From Methanomassiliicoccaceae archaeon UBA328 (GTDB taxonomy: Archaea; Thermoplasmatota; Thermoplasmata; Methanomassiliicoccales; Methanomethylophilaceae): a DNA stretch of 20,030 bases. The translations under genes and the position numbers were made by a program. How positions within the stretch are numbered: the stretch's first letter is position 1; each line of letters opens with the position of its first letter. Shown here in pieces: positions 8,284-15,880 of this stretch. The notes beneath the pieces are model-generated. The model saw only the letters and a list, made by a program, of their open reading frames with translations, had not been told where the DNA came from and searched no databases. The DNA is taken from positions 1 through 20,030 of the forward strand of contig DAYM01000009.1 of the NCBI GenBank assembly GCA_002506905.1, in the 5' to 3' direction.

Positions 8284-8311
8284 TAATTAAAGTAAAAGGG
8301 GCCGAAGCCCC
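8284..8311 (-). terminator. UUCG-loop hairpin terminator of the str operon
   Basis: Downstream of rps10 on the minus strand, the perfect 5-base stem GGGGC/GCCCC (8298-8311) closes a TTCG loop with the very stable C(UUCG)G geometry. TTTTACTTTAATTATT follows immediately. A stem plus U-rich tail 16 bases past the rps10 stop strongly suggests the end of the rps12-rps7-fusA-tuf-rps10 transcript. It looks like a bacterial intrinsic terminator; in archaea the U tract is usually the main determinant. Confidence 0.75.
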
Positions 8312-8327
8312 GTGAAATGAAATGGTT

Positions 8328-8642
8328 TTATGCGCTGCGGAGAACGATCTCGATGTTGACGCCATCGGGAACTTCGATCCTCATGAGCTGCCTAAGGGCA
8401 CGCTCGTCAGCATCGAGGTCGATGAGCCTCTTGTGGATACGCATCTCCCAGCGGTCCCAGGTCTCGCTCCCCTCTCCGTCAGGACTTTTCCTGCACGGGA
8501 CCTTGAGCTTCTTCGTGGGAAGAGGCACAGGGCCGCGGATGGCCACGCCAGTTCTCTGGGAGATCCCTTTGATCTGTTCGCAGACCTTGTCGACCTTTGC
8601 GGGGTCGGTTCCGCTTAGAGAGATTCTTGCACGCTGTGACAT
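8328..8642 (-). CDS. rps10: 30S ribosomal protein S10
   Basis: Small-subunit protein of the 3' (head) domain. The 104-residue product matches archaeal S10 throughout: ARISLSGTDPAKVDKVCEQI at the N terminus, a GVAIRGPVPLPTKKL core, and HKRLIDLDADERALRQLMRI followed by PDGVNIEI at the end. It lies 12 bases downstream of tuf on the same strand, the usual archaeal order (EF-1 alpha then S10), and is the last gene before the hairpin terminator. A GGTAATCTC stretch precedes the ATG; the ribosome site is not strong, which suggests translation coupled to tuf. Confidence 0.96.
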   Translation of the reverse strand: MSQRARISLSGTDPAKVDKVCEQIKGISQRTGVAIRGPVPLPTKKLKVPCRKSPDGEGSETWDRWEMRIHKRLIDLDADERALRQLMRIEVPDGVNIEIVLRSA

Positions 8643-8654
8643 GTGAGATTACCT

Positions 8655-9923
8655 TCAGTTGGACTTCTCAACAGAGATGCACATTCCGGCTGCAACGGTC
8701 TGTCCCATATCACGGATAGCAAATCTTCCGAGCGGGGGGAAGTCCTTTGCGGTCTCGATGACCATGGGCTTTGTGGGCTCGACCTTGACAACTGCGATGT
8801 CTCCGGTCTTGAGGAAATCAGGGTGCTCCTGTTTTGCCTGTCCGGACTTGGGGTCAATCGTCTTGATGAGCTCAACGAACCTGCATGCGGTCTGGCATGT
8901 GTGGCAGTGGAACACAGGTGTGTATCCGACTGTGATGACAGACGGGTGGTTCAGAACGACGATCTGTGCTGTGAATGATTTCGCAACGCTCGGAGGGTTG
9001 TCAACAGGTCCTGCGACATCTCCTCTCTTAACATCGTTCTTTGCGACTCCACGGACGTTGAATCCGACGTTGTCTCCGGGAACTGCCTGGGGCAGTTGCT
9101 CGTGGTGCTCTTCGATGGATTTGATCTCTCCCTTAACGTGTGAAGGCTCGAACATGACAGTCATGTTGGGTTTCAGGATACCGGTCTCAACACGTCCGAC
9201 AGGGACAGTTCCGATACCGGTGATGGTGTAGACATCCTGGATAGGAAGCCTGAGGGGTTTCTCTGTGTGCTTCTCGGGAACCTTGAGGTTGTTGAGTGCC
9301 TGGAAGAGAGTGGGTCCCTTGTACCAAGGTGTGTTAGCGGACAGTGCCTTGATGTTGTCTCCCATGTATGCGGAGACGGGAATGAAGGGTACTTCATCGG
9401 TCTTGATTCCGACCATTTTCATGATCTTGATCATTGCTTCGACAGCTGCCTTGTATTTGTCTTCTTCGTATTTCACTGCATCCATCTTGTTGATGGTGAC
9501 GATGATCTGTTTGACACCAAGGGTGGTTGCAAGGAAGACGTGCTCCTTTGTCTGTGCCTGAGGTCCCTCGATAGCGGAACAGGTGATGATTGCTGCATCT
9601 GCCTGGGATGTTCCGGTGATCATGTTCTTAACGAAGTCACGGTGTCCGGGTGCGTCGATGACGGTGAAGTAGTATTTGTCGGTGTAGAATTTCTTGTGTG
9701 CTACATCGATAGTAACTCCTCTCTCCCTCTCTTCTTTCAGGCCGTCCATGACCCATGCGAAGTAGAAAGATCCTTTACCTTTCTCTTCTGCTTCTTTCTT
9801 GTATTTCTCAACTATGTGGGGGTCGATTGCACCGGCTTCGAGGAGAATCCTTCCGGTAAGGGTGGATTTTCCGTGATCGACGTGTCCGATGATGACCAGA
9901 TTCATGTGCTCTTTCTCTGCCAT
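8655..9923 (-). CDS. tuf: translation elongation factor 1-alpha
   Basis: GTPase that delivers aminoacyl-tRNA to the ribosome A site. The 422 residues cover the GTPase domain and two beta-barrel domains. G1 is GHVDHGKST at residues 13-21, the switch I threonine is in ERGVTIDVAH, G3 is DAPGHRDF, and G4 is NKMD. Domain 2 begins around IQDVYTITGIGTVPVGRVETG, and the C-terminal end contains GRFAIRDMGQTVAAG. A strong AGGAGG Shine-Dalgarno sequence lies 8 bases before the ATG. A 60-base gap from fusA holds its own TATA-like elements, so it may be transcribed separately as well as from the upstream operon promoter. Confidence 0.97.
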   Translation of the reverse strand: MAEKEHMNLVIIGHVDHGKSTLTGRILLEAGAIDPHIVEKYKKEAEEKGKGSFYFAWVMDGLKEERERGVTIDVAHKKFYTDKYYFTVIDAPGHRDFVKNMITGTSQADAAIITCSAIEGPQAQTKEHVFLATTLGVKQIIVTINKMDAVKYEEDKYKAAVEAMIKIMKMVGIKTDEVPFIPVSAYMGDNIKALSANTPWYKGPTLFQALNNLKVPEKHTEKPLRLPIQDVYTITGIGTVPVGRVETGILKPNMTVMFEPSHVKGEIKSIEEHHEQLPQAVPGDNVGFNVRGVAKNDVKRGDVAGPVDNPPSVAKSFTAQIVVLNHPSVITVGYTPVFHCHTCQTACRFVELIKTIDPKSGQAKQEHPDFLKTGDIAVVKVEPTKPMVIETAKDFPPLGRFAIRDMGQTVAAGMCISVEKSN

Positions 9924-9968
9924 TTTTCTTTCCTCCTATTTATATAGGTTTTAGCTACCGATTAAGGT

Positions 9969-9983
9969 GGTTATATAAAAAGT
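9969..9983 (-). promoter_or_regulatory. internal promoter for tuf
   Basis: Directly after the fusA stop the minus strand reads CTTTTTATATAACC, a good archaeal TATA box about 50 bases before the tuf ATG. It predicts a leader of about 20-25 bases that contains the AGGAGG site. A second AT-rich stretch (CTATATAAATA, near 9934-9945) is too close to the start codon to be the main box. Internal promoters before EF-1 alpha fit its high expression. Confidence 0.55.
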
Positions 9984-12191
9984 TTACAGACCCGAGTAGT
10001 AACTCGCGTCGTAGGGTTCGGGGTTCAGTCCCTTACGGGTCCTGATCTCCGCAACGATCTTCTTCTGCAGTTCGGGCGGAACCTGCTTGAAACCTGCGTT
10101 CTCTGTGGACCAGAGCGCACGGCCCTGTGTTGCTCCACGGATATCGGATGCGAATCCGAACATGTCCGCGACAGGACATTCTGCAGATACGGTAGCGTCT
10201 GCTCCGTCCTGGCCCATCTCAAGGATGGTACCGCGGCGCTGGTTGATCAAGTTGACCGCTCCTCCCATATAGTCCGGAGGTACACTGATGAAGACGTGCT
10301 GCATAGGCTCCAGAAGGATCCTTCCTGCCTGACACATCGCACCATATATACCGTCCCTGACCGCAGGGATGACCTGTGCGGGTCCCCTGTGGATCGTATC
10401 CTCATGGAGTTTTGCATCCATGAGCTTGACCTTGAGGCCAGAGACCTTCTCTGCTGCGAGAGGTCCTTTCGACATAGCCTCTTCGAAGGACTGTTTGATG
10501 AGTTCCATTGTCTCGTGAAGGTACTGGATACCTTTGGTACAGTCGATCAGAACATTGTTCTTCTTGAACATGACCACTCCTTTGGCCTCATCCTGGGATA
10601 CTCCGAGGTCCTGAAGCTGGTGAGCGAGGGCCTTGGGGTCCTTGATCTTTGCATCTGGGTCGATGTCTCCTTTGCGGATAGCATCGATTACGGATTCTTC
10701 CAGAGGCTCTACGAGGAAGTAGAACTTGTTGTGCTTGTTGGGTGATTTACCCTCGAACTCCGAGGGGTTCTTTCCTTTGACGCCTTCCTGGTAAACGACG
10801 ATCGGAGGTGAGGAGATGATCTCTACACCCTGTTCGTTCACGATACGGTATTCTGTGATCTCCAGGTGGAGTTCACCCATACCGGAAAGCAGGTGTTCGC
10901 CGGTCTCGTTGTTGATCTCGATATTGAGTGAAGGGTCTGCCTTTGCGATGGTCCTGAGAACCTCGACCAGCTTGGGGAGGTCCTTCATGTTCTTCGCTTC
11001 GATGGCTTTGGTAACGACAGGCTCGGAGTAGTGGGACATTCTCTCGAAAGGCTCCGTGTCCTTGATCGTCGAAACTGTGGATCCTGCAATAGCATCCTTG
11101 AGTCCGGTAACTGCGATAATGTTTCCTGCCTCTGCCTCTTCGATCGGGATCCTGTCTGCTCCGACCATCATTGCGACGGTCTGAACCCTCTGGGGGTTGG
11201 GCATTCCGGACACGTAAAGGGTCATACCTTTCCTGACTGTTCCTGAGAACAGCCTTCCGATGGCGACCTCTCCTGCGTGGGGGTCCATGATGATCTTTGT
11301 TACCATCATAGAGACATCTCCCTTAGGATCGCAGTTCATCATCTCTTTACCGATGGCGTGTTCCAGATCTCCCTTCCAGATGGTGGGGATACGGATCTTC
11401 TGAGCATCTACGGGGTTCGGAACGTGATGGATGGCCATCTCGAGAACGACCTCGTGGAGCGGGATCTTCTTTGCGAGCTCTTTCTGTCCGCCTTCCCTTG
11501 CGCAGTAGTCGAAGATATCACTGAATGTCATACCTGTCTTCTGCATGTAGGGTGCGGAAATAGCCCAGTTGTTGTAAGCGGATCCGAATGCAACGGTTCC
11601 GCCCTGGATACTGACCTGCCACTCTTTGTTGAGAGGTGCGGGGAGGTTGTTCATGACCTTCACGTTGAATTCGTGAACGATCTTGGAGAACTTCTCGATC
11701 ATCATCTCTTTGGTGACCTGCTGCTCGACGATCATCCTGTCCACCTTATTGATGAACAGCATGGGCCTTACACGCTCTTTCAGTGCCTGCCTGATAACTG
11801 TCTCTGTCTGAGGCATGATACCCTCGACCGCACAGCAGAGGATGTAAACACCATCGAGAGCCCTCATGGCCCTTGTGACGTCTCCTCCGAAGTCGACGTG
11901 ACCGGGAGTGTCGATAAGGTTGATCAGGTAGTCGTGTCCTTCATAGGTGTGGACCATCGATGCGCTTGCAGCGTTGATGGTGATTCCCCTTGCGGACTCC
12001 TGCTCGTCGTAGTCGAGAACACGCTGTTCTCCGGCGAGGTCGGCAGACATCATTCCCGCACCTGCGATCAGGTTGTCTGAGAATGTTGTCTTTCCGTGAT
12101 CGATATGAGCGGCAGTTCCGAGATTCCTGATGTATTCAGGAGCCTTCATGATCTGCTGCGCTTTTTTCATGTTGTCTTCTTTACGGCCCAT
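9984..12191 (-). CDS. fusA: translation elongation factor 2
   Basis: GTPase that drives ribosomal translocation. The 735-residue length is typical of archaeal EF-2. G1 is AHIDHGKTT at residues 28-36, followed by switch I ARGITINAA, G3 DTPGHVDF and G4 NKVD. The diphthamide loop LHEDTIHRGPAQVIP keeps the modified histidine at H601, so diphthamide formation and diphtheria-toxin-type sensitivity would be expected. The ATG at 12191 (MGRKEDN) fits archaeal EF-2 N termini and has GGTGAG 5 bases upstream. An in-frame GTG at 12197 overlaps that ribosome site and is less likely. It lies 15 bases downstream of rps7 in the usual S12-S7-EF-2 order. Confidence 0.97.
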   Translation of the reverse strand: MGRKEDNMKKAQQIMKAPEYIRNLGTAAHIDHGKTTFSDNLIAGAGMMSADLAGEQRVLDYDEQESARGITINAASASMVHTYEGHDYLINLIDTPGHVDFGGDVTRAMRALDGVYILCCAVEGIMPQTETVIRQALKERVRPMLFINKVDRMIVEQQVTKEMMIEKFSKIVHEFNVKVMNNLPAPLNKEWQVSIQGGTVAFGSAYNNWAISAPYMQKTGMTFSDIFDYCAREGGQKELAKKIPLHEVVLEMAIHHVPNPVDAQKIRIPTIWKGDLEHAIGKEMMNCDPKGDVSMMVTKIIMDPHAGEVAIGRLFSGTVRKGMTLYVSGMPNPQRVQTVAMMVGADRIPIEEAEAGNIIAVTGLKDAIAGSTVSTIKDTEPFERMSHYSEPVVTKAIEAKNMKDLPKLVEVLRTIAKADPSLNIEINNETGEHLLSGMGELHLEITEYRIVNEQGVEIISSPPIVVYQEGVKGKNPSEFEGKSPNKHNKFYFLVEPLEESVIDAIRKGDIDPDAKIKDPKALAHQLQDLGVSQDEAKGVVMFKKNNVLIDCTKGIQYLHETMELIKQSFEEAMSKGPLAAEKVSGLKVKLMDAKLHEDTIHRGPAQVIPAVRDGIYGAMCQAGRILLEPMQHVFISVPPDYMGGAVNLINQRRGTILEMGQDGADATVSAECPVADMFGFASDIRGATQGRALWSTENAGFKQVPPELQKKIVAEIRTRKGLNPEPYDASYYSGL

Positions 12192-12206
12192 GTTCACTCA
12201 CCTAGT

Positions 12207-12791
12207 TCATCTGGCCGACTGCGCGACACGCTCGATCTCTTCTTTCTTCGCAACGGAGAAAGAGGTCATGTCACCTTTTGCGGCAAGAAGGATCTCGTCT
12301 GCGAGGACGTCGTAGACTGCCTTCTTGTTCTTTGTGGACGCTGCAACAACGCCTGTTGAAAGGTTACGAAGTACGATATCAAGTCTCCTCTGAGGGGAGA
12401 TATCGACTGCTTTGGGAACGGAGATTCCACCGAACTGAAGTCTTGTGACCTCTTCACGGGGTGCGGCGTTCTCGAGAGCCTCGATCAGTACCTGAACGGG
12501 GTTCTTCTTGGTCTTCTTTGCCACGATATCGAAAGCCTCGCTGACTGCTTTGTAGGCTTTCATTTTCTTTCCGGTGTATTTCTCGGTCCTCATTATGTTG
12601 TTGATCAGCCTCTCTACGATGCTGAGCTTGGACTTTCCGAACCACCTGTTTGCATGCTTACCGCCCGAGTGAGGCACATTCGTGGGTGTGAGGTCTATGT
12701 ATTTTGCCAATCCGCCATCGTTGACGATAACCTCGGACGTATCGTATTTTCCAAATATGAGCGCTTTCTGCGCAACGATCTCATCTGACAT
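12207..12791 (-). CDS. rps7: 30S ribosomal protein S7
   Basis: Primary 16S-binding protein of the small-subunit head, near the exit site. The 194 residues match archaeal S7. Visible blocks are IDLTPTNVPHSGGKHA, KSKLSIVERLINNIMRTEKYTGKK, NPVQVLIEALENAAPREEVTRL and the VPKAVDISPQRRLDIVLRN core. The ATG at 12791 has GGTGA about 7 bases upstream, overlapping the end of rps12, and only 5 bases separate the two genes. In bacteria S7 represses this operon by binding its mRNA; no comparable site was identified here. Confidence 0.96.
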   Translation of the reverse strand: MSDEIVAQKALIFGKYDTSEVIVNDGGLAKYIDLTPTNVPHSGGKHANRWFGKSKLSIVERLINNIMRTEKYTGKKMKAYKAVSEAFDIVAKKTKKNPVQVLIEALENAAPREEVTRLQFGGISVPKAVDISPQRRLDIVLRNLSTGVVAASTKNKKAVYDVLADEILLAAKGDMTSFSVAKKEEIERVAQSAR

Positions 12792-12796
12792 TCAAT

Positions 12797-13225
12797 TCAC
12801 CTTACCGGCTTGTCTGTTCTGCCTCTGACCATTTCGTTCAGAGCGACATTGTTGACTTTGATTACCTTGTAACGGACTCCGGGAATATCTCCGTATGAAC
12901 GGCCCATCCTTCCGCCGATACCTTCGACCATGACCTCGTCATGCTCGTCTATGAAATTGATAGCTCCGTCTCCGACCGCAAAAGCCGTGATCTGACGTCC
13001 GTTCTTGATAAGCTGAACTTTGACACACTTACGAATAGCGGAGTTAGGCTGCTTTGCCTCGATTCCGACCTTCTCAAGCACAATTCCACGTGCCTGGGAT
13101 GATCCCTCGAGCGGATCGGATTTCTCCCTAAGTTTCAGTACTCTCTTCTTATATCCCCTGTCCAGCCAGCGGAATTTCTGGCGGTCAGTCCTCATTTTTC
13201 TTGCGGTATTTAGACCTCTACCCAA
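12797..13225 (-). CDS. rps12: 30S ribosomal protein S12, TTG start
   Basis: Decoding-centre protein of the small subunit. From a TTG codon at 13225 the product is 142 residues, beginning MGRGLNTARKMRTDRQKFRW, which lines up with the usual archaeal start (M-x-x-GL-x-x-x-RK-x-x-x-DRQKFRW). GGTGA lies 6 bases upstream of the TTG. The longer frame from an ATG at 13294 adds 23 residues with no family counterpart and would run across the TATA box. The next ATG at the KMRTDR position would cut off conserved residues. The signature QPNSAIRKCVKVQL and the DEHDEVMVEGIGGRMGRSYGDIPGVRYKV block are intact. It is the first gene of the str operon. Confidence 0.93.
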   Translation of the reverse strand: MGRGLNTARKMRTDRQKFRWLDRGYKKRVLKLREKSDPLEGSSQARGIVLEKVGIEAKQPNSAIRKCVKVQLIKNGRQITAFAVGDGAINFIDEHDEVMVEGIGGRMGRSYGDIPGVRYKVIKVNNVALNEMVRGRTDKPVR

Positions 13226-13266
13226 ATTTTCACCTTCGTTTGAAGTATTTCGACACGATACTGTTA

Positions 13267-13281
13267 TCGTATTTAAAGCGA
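13267..13281 (-). promoter_or_regulatory. TATA box of the str operon (rps12)
   Basis: On the minus strand CGCTTTAAATACG lies about 50 bases before the TTG start of rps12, predicting a leader of roughly 20-25 bases that contains the GGTGA ribosome site. A second candidate (TTAAATATTAATTA, near 13322-13335) would give a leader of about 80 bases that includes the hairpin at 13284-13315. Confidence 0.55.
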
Positions 13282-13283
13282 AT

Positions 13284-13315
13284 GCCCATAGCATTAGCTT
13301 TACGCTAACGTGGGC
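13284..13315. repeat. imperfect inverted repeat upstream of rps12
   Basis: Outer arms GCCCA (13284-13288) and TGGGC (13311-13315) and inner arms TTAGC (13294-13298) and GCTAA (13304-13308) enclose a 5-base loop, with unequal internal spacers. It abuts the rps12 TATA box, so it could be an operator or, if transcription starts further upstream, a leader hairpin. GCTAAC is also repeated directly at 13304 and 13314. Confidence 0.5.
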
Positions 13316-13510
13316 TAACAGTAATTAATATTTAACACCTTTTACAAACCGCAGAGAAGACGGCTGTAACCAACAGGCATTAACGGGGTGTGGTACGTTC
13401 TCGTTATATTAAATCCTTCCCACTGTCCGAACAGATACGGCATTCATCCCATCATTCTATATCAAACATCTACCATTTTTTCGAATGATGAAACATTTGT
13501 CGGATAATTA

Positions 13511-13525
13511 GGTTTATCTATAATC
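13511..13525 (+). promoter_or_regulatory. promoter of pyrG
   Basis: TTTATCTATAA at 13513-13523 lies 32-42 bases before the pyrG ATG, predicting a transcript that starts within about 15 bases of the start codon. No clear Shine-Dalgarno sequence is present, which fits a leaderless or nearly leaderless message. Confidence 0.45.
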
Positions 13526-13554
13526 AAATAATACGATTATCCCCGTTGATTTGA

Positions 13555-15180
13555 ATGAAGTTGATCTTTGTCAGCGGCGGAGTCATTTCTGGATTGGGAA
13601 AAGGGATAACGGCGTCCTCAATAGGACGCCTTCTGAAAGCGAGGGGACTTAAGGTATCGGCGATCAAGATCGATCCGTACCTGAACATCGATGCCGGGAC
13701 CATGAATCCGTTCGAGCACGGTGAGGTCTATGTCCTCAATGACGGCGGAGAGGTCGATCTGGACCTCGGAAATTATGAAAGATTCATGGATCTTGAACTG
13801 GGAAGCGATCACAGCATCACCACCGGCAAGATCTACAAGAGCGTCATCGAGAACGAAAGACACGGGGAATATCTCGGAAAGACGGTACAGATAATACCGC
13901 ACATAACGGACGAGATCAAGAGACGTATCGCCAATGTGGCACGCGATTCCGGCGCGGATGTCGTGATCATCGAACTGGGCGGCACAGTGGGAGATATCGA
14001 ATCCATGCCTTTCCTGGAAGCTGCCAGACAGTTGGGGAGAGACCTCGGAAGAGGAGAGAACATCATGTTCGTACACACCACCCTCATACCCATCATGGGT
14101 TCCGTCGGGGAGGAAAAGACAAAACCTACCCAGCACTCCGTCAAAGAGCTTATGGGAATGGGAATAGGACCCGATATCATCATCGGGAGATGCTCCAGGT
14201 CCCTTACCCAGACGGCCAAAGCAAAGATCGCCATGTTCTGCGATGTCGATGAGAAGGCAGTGATATCCACTCCGGATGCACGTTCGATATACGAAGTGCC
14301 TCTGATACTCGAAAGCCAGGGCGTTGCGGATTACATCATAGACAGGATGAAGCTCAAGCCTCTGACAACGAAGAGGAACATGAAGGATTGGGAAAGCTTC
14401 CTCAACAACATATTGGAGCCGAAGAAGACCGTGACCATAGCACTGGTCGGAAAATACACGGCGCTGGCGGACTCGTATCTGAGTCAATTGGAAGCGCTTA
14501 CCCACACAGGTGCGAAACGCAGCTGTAAGCCTGCGGTGAAATTCATCGACAGCGACGATCTCCTCCATAACGAACCCGCATCCCTCCTTTCGGATGTGGA
14601 CGGAATATTGGTGCCCGGAGGATTCGGTATCAGAGGGGTCGAAGGAAAGATCGCCGCTGCACAGTACGCCCGTGAGAACGGGATCCCTTTCCTGGGAGTG
14701 TGCCTGGGATTCCAGATCGCCACCGTGGAGATATCCAGACATGTGCTCGGTCTTGAAGAGGCCAACAGTACGGAGTTCGATCCGGAAACACCGGACCCGG
14801 TGATCTCCCTCATGCACGAACAGGAGAACATCGAGGACATGGGAGCCACAATGCGCCTGGGTGCCCAGACCGTAATGGTCGCCAAAGGATCCAAGGCGAA
14901 TGACCTGTACGGAAAGACCGTGATATCAGAAAGGCACAGACACAGATACGAGGTCAACCCGAATTACATCCAGCGCCTGGAAGAGGCCGGCTGGAAGTTC
15001 ACCGGAAAGTCCGATGACGGCAGGAGGATGGAGATCGGAGAGCTTGAAGGCCACCCCTACTTCGTCGCTTCGCAGTTCCATCCGGAATTCAGATCCAGAC
15101 CGATGAATCCGTCGCCTCTACACCTGGGTCTGATCGACGCTGCCATCAGATTCAAGGACGATAAGACCGGCACCCAATAA
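13555..15180 (+). CDS. pyrG: CTP synthase (glutamine hydrolysing)
   Basis: Aminates UTP to CTP using ATP and ammonia from glutamine, the last step of pyrimidine nucleotide synthesis. The 541-residue length is standard. The N-terminal synthetase domain (about 1-265) opens with the P-loop GGVISGLGKGIT at residues 8-19 and has the IDPYLNIDAGTMNPFEHGEV and ELGGTVGDIES motifs. The C-terminal class I glutaminase domain (about 290-535) has the oxyanion region PGGFGIRG, nucleophile C383 in GVCLGFQ, and catalytic H509 and E511 in FHPEF. Both halves of the enzyme are intact. No ribosome site is evident before the ATG at 13555. It is divergent from rps12 and followed 61 bases later by the aIF2-beta gene. 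Confidence 0.97.
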   Translation: MKLIFVSGGVISGLGKGITASSIGRLLKARGLKVSAIKIDPYLNIDAGTMNPFEHGEVYVLNDGGEVDLDLGNYERFMDLELGSDHSITTGKIYKSVIENERHGEYLGKTVQIIPHITDEIKRRIANVARDSGADVVIIELGGTVGDIESMPFLEAARQLGRDLGRGENIMFVHTTLIPIMGSVGEEKTKPTQHSVKELMGMGIGPDIIIGRCSRSLTQTAKAKIAMFCDVDEKAVISTPDARSIYEVPLILESQGVADYIIDRMKLKPLTTKRNMKDWESFLNNILEPKKTVTIALVGKYTALADSYLSQLEALTHTGAKRSCKPAVKFIDSDDLLHNEPASLLSDVDGILVPGGFGIRGVEGKIAAAQYARENGIPFLGVCLGFQIATVEISRHVLGLEEANSTEFDPETPDPVISLMHEQENIEDMGATMRLGAQTVMVAKGSKANDLYGKTVISERHRHRYEVNPNYIQRLEEAGWKFTGKSDDGRRMEIGELEGHPYFVASQFHPEFRSRPMNPSPLHLGLIDAAIRFKDDKTGTQ

Positions 15181-15207
15181 GGAGAATAAGGTCGCGTGCG
15201 CATACAA

Positions 15208-15220
15208 GCTTTTATAAGTA
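15208..15220 (+). promoter_or_regulatory. TATA box of the aIF2-beta gene
   Basis: TTTATAAG at 15211-15218 is a strong archaeal TATA box centred about 27 bases before the ATG at 15242. Transcription would start at or just before the start codon, so the message is probably leaderless. It shows that the initiation factor gene need not depend on pyrG read-through. Confidence 0.65.
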
Positions 15221-15241
15221 GTGTGAGAATAAGGCGATACC

Positions 15242-15877
15242 ATGGCATCTGATGACGATTATTTGGCCTTGCTCGACAGAGCTAAGGATGAACTGCCCGA
15301 GACTATCGAGAACCACGAAAGGTTCACACTTCCCGAACTGGACATCATCCAGGAAGGAAAGATCACGATATTCAGGAACTTCATTGACGTCACAGACAAG
15401 CTCAGGAGAGATCCCCAGCATGTCCTTCAGTTCCTTTTGAAAGAGCTGGGAACCCCCGGAAGCCTCGAAGGCCGCAGAGCGGTCTTCAAAGCCAAGATCA
15501 ACCCTCAGAACATCAATGATAAGATCCAGAACTACACCGAGACATACGTCATCTGCTCGGAATGCGGACTTCCGGATACCAAGATGGTCAAAGAGGACAG
15601 GACACTTATCCTTGAATGCGAAGCTTGCGGTGCACGCAGGTCCATCAATGTCAGGAAAGCGGCAAGGGTCGACAGCCCCAACCACCTCAGAGAGGGAGAC
15701 ATCATCGAGCTCACCATCACGAATGTGGGAAGGAAAGGAGACGGTGTCGGAAAACTCATGGACTACCTGATCATCGTACCGGGAACCGCAAAAGGCAACA
15801 CAATCCATGTGAAAATCACCAACATCTCTGCAAAGACCGCCTTCGGTATGGTCACGACAGAACCTACCACACGTTGA
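15242..15877 (+). CDS. translation initiation factor aIF2 subunit beta with C-terminal TRAM domain
   Basis: Beta subunit of the heterotrimeric factor that brings initiator Met-tRNA to the small subunit. The 211 residues hold the aIF2-beta/eIF5 core with FRNFIDV and RDPQHVLQFLLKELGT, then a zinc ribbon with C105-x2-C108 and C126-x2-C129. A TRAM RNA-binding domain covers residues 146-205 (LREGDIIELTITNVGRKGDG, then IVPGTAKGNTIHVKI). To my knowledge the added TRAM domain is found in several euryarchaeal aIF2-beta proteins, while shorter versions lack it. The ATG at 15242 fits the family N terminus and the TATA spacing. Three bases separate its stop from the next gene, which also ends in a TRAM domain. 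Confidence 0.93.
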   Translation: MASDDDYLALLDRAKDELPETIENHERFTLPELDIIQEGKITIFRNFIDVTDKLRRDPQHVLQFLLKELGTPGSLEGRRAVFKAKINPQNINDKIQNYTETYVICSECGLPDTKMVKEDRTLILECEACGARRSINVRKAARVDSPNHLREGDIIELTITNVGRKGDGVGKLMDYLIIVPGTAKGNTIHVKITNISAKTAFGMVTTEPTTR

Positions 15878-15880
15878 TCC

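Larger units (their letters stand above)
13226..13554. other. divergent intergenic region between rps12 and pyrG
   Basis: This 329-base gap has no convincing coding frame. It holds the rps12 promoter on one side, the pyrG promoter on the other, an imperfect hairpin at 13284-13315, and AT-rich stretches near 13320-13335 and 13400-13413 that could be further TATA boxes. No RNA gene could be recognised; a small non-coding RNA is possible but unsupported. Confidence 0.6.

Noticed and set aside
11277..12080. 267-codon plus-strand frame opposite fusA
   Set aside because: Its sequence is rich in D, H, V and C in the pattern produced by reading the complement of a conserved gene.
13484..13490. ATGATGA resembling a C box of an archaeal C/D sRNA
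   Set aside because: No CTGA D box or C'/D' pair was found at a proper distance.
13618..14817. 399-codon minus-strand frame opposite pyrG
   Set aside because: Antisense to an intact CTP synthase, with no family signature and no ribosome site or promoter in a sensible place.
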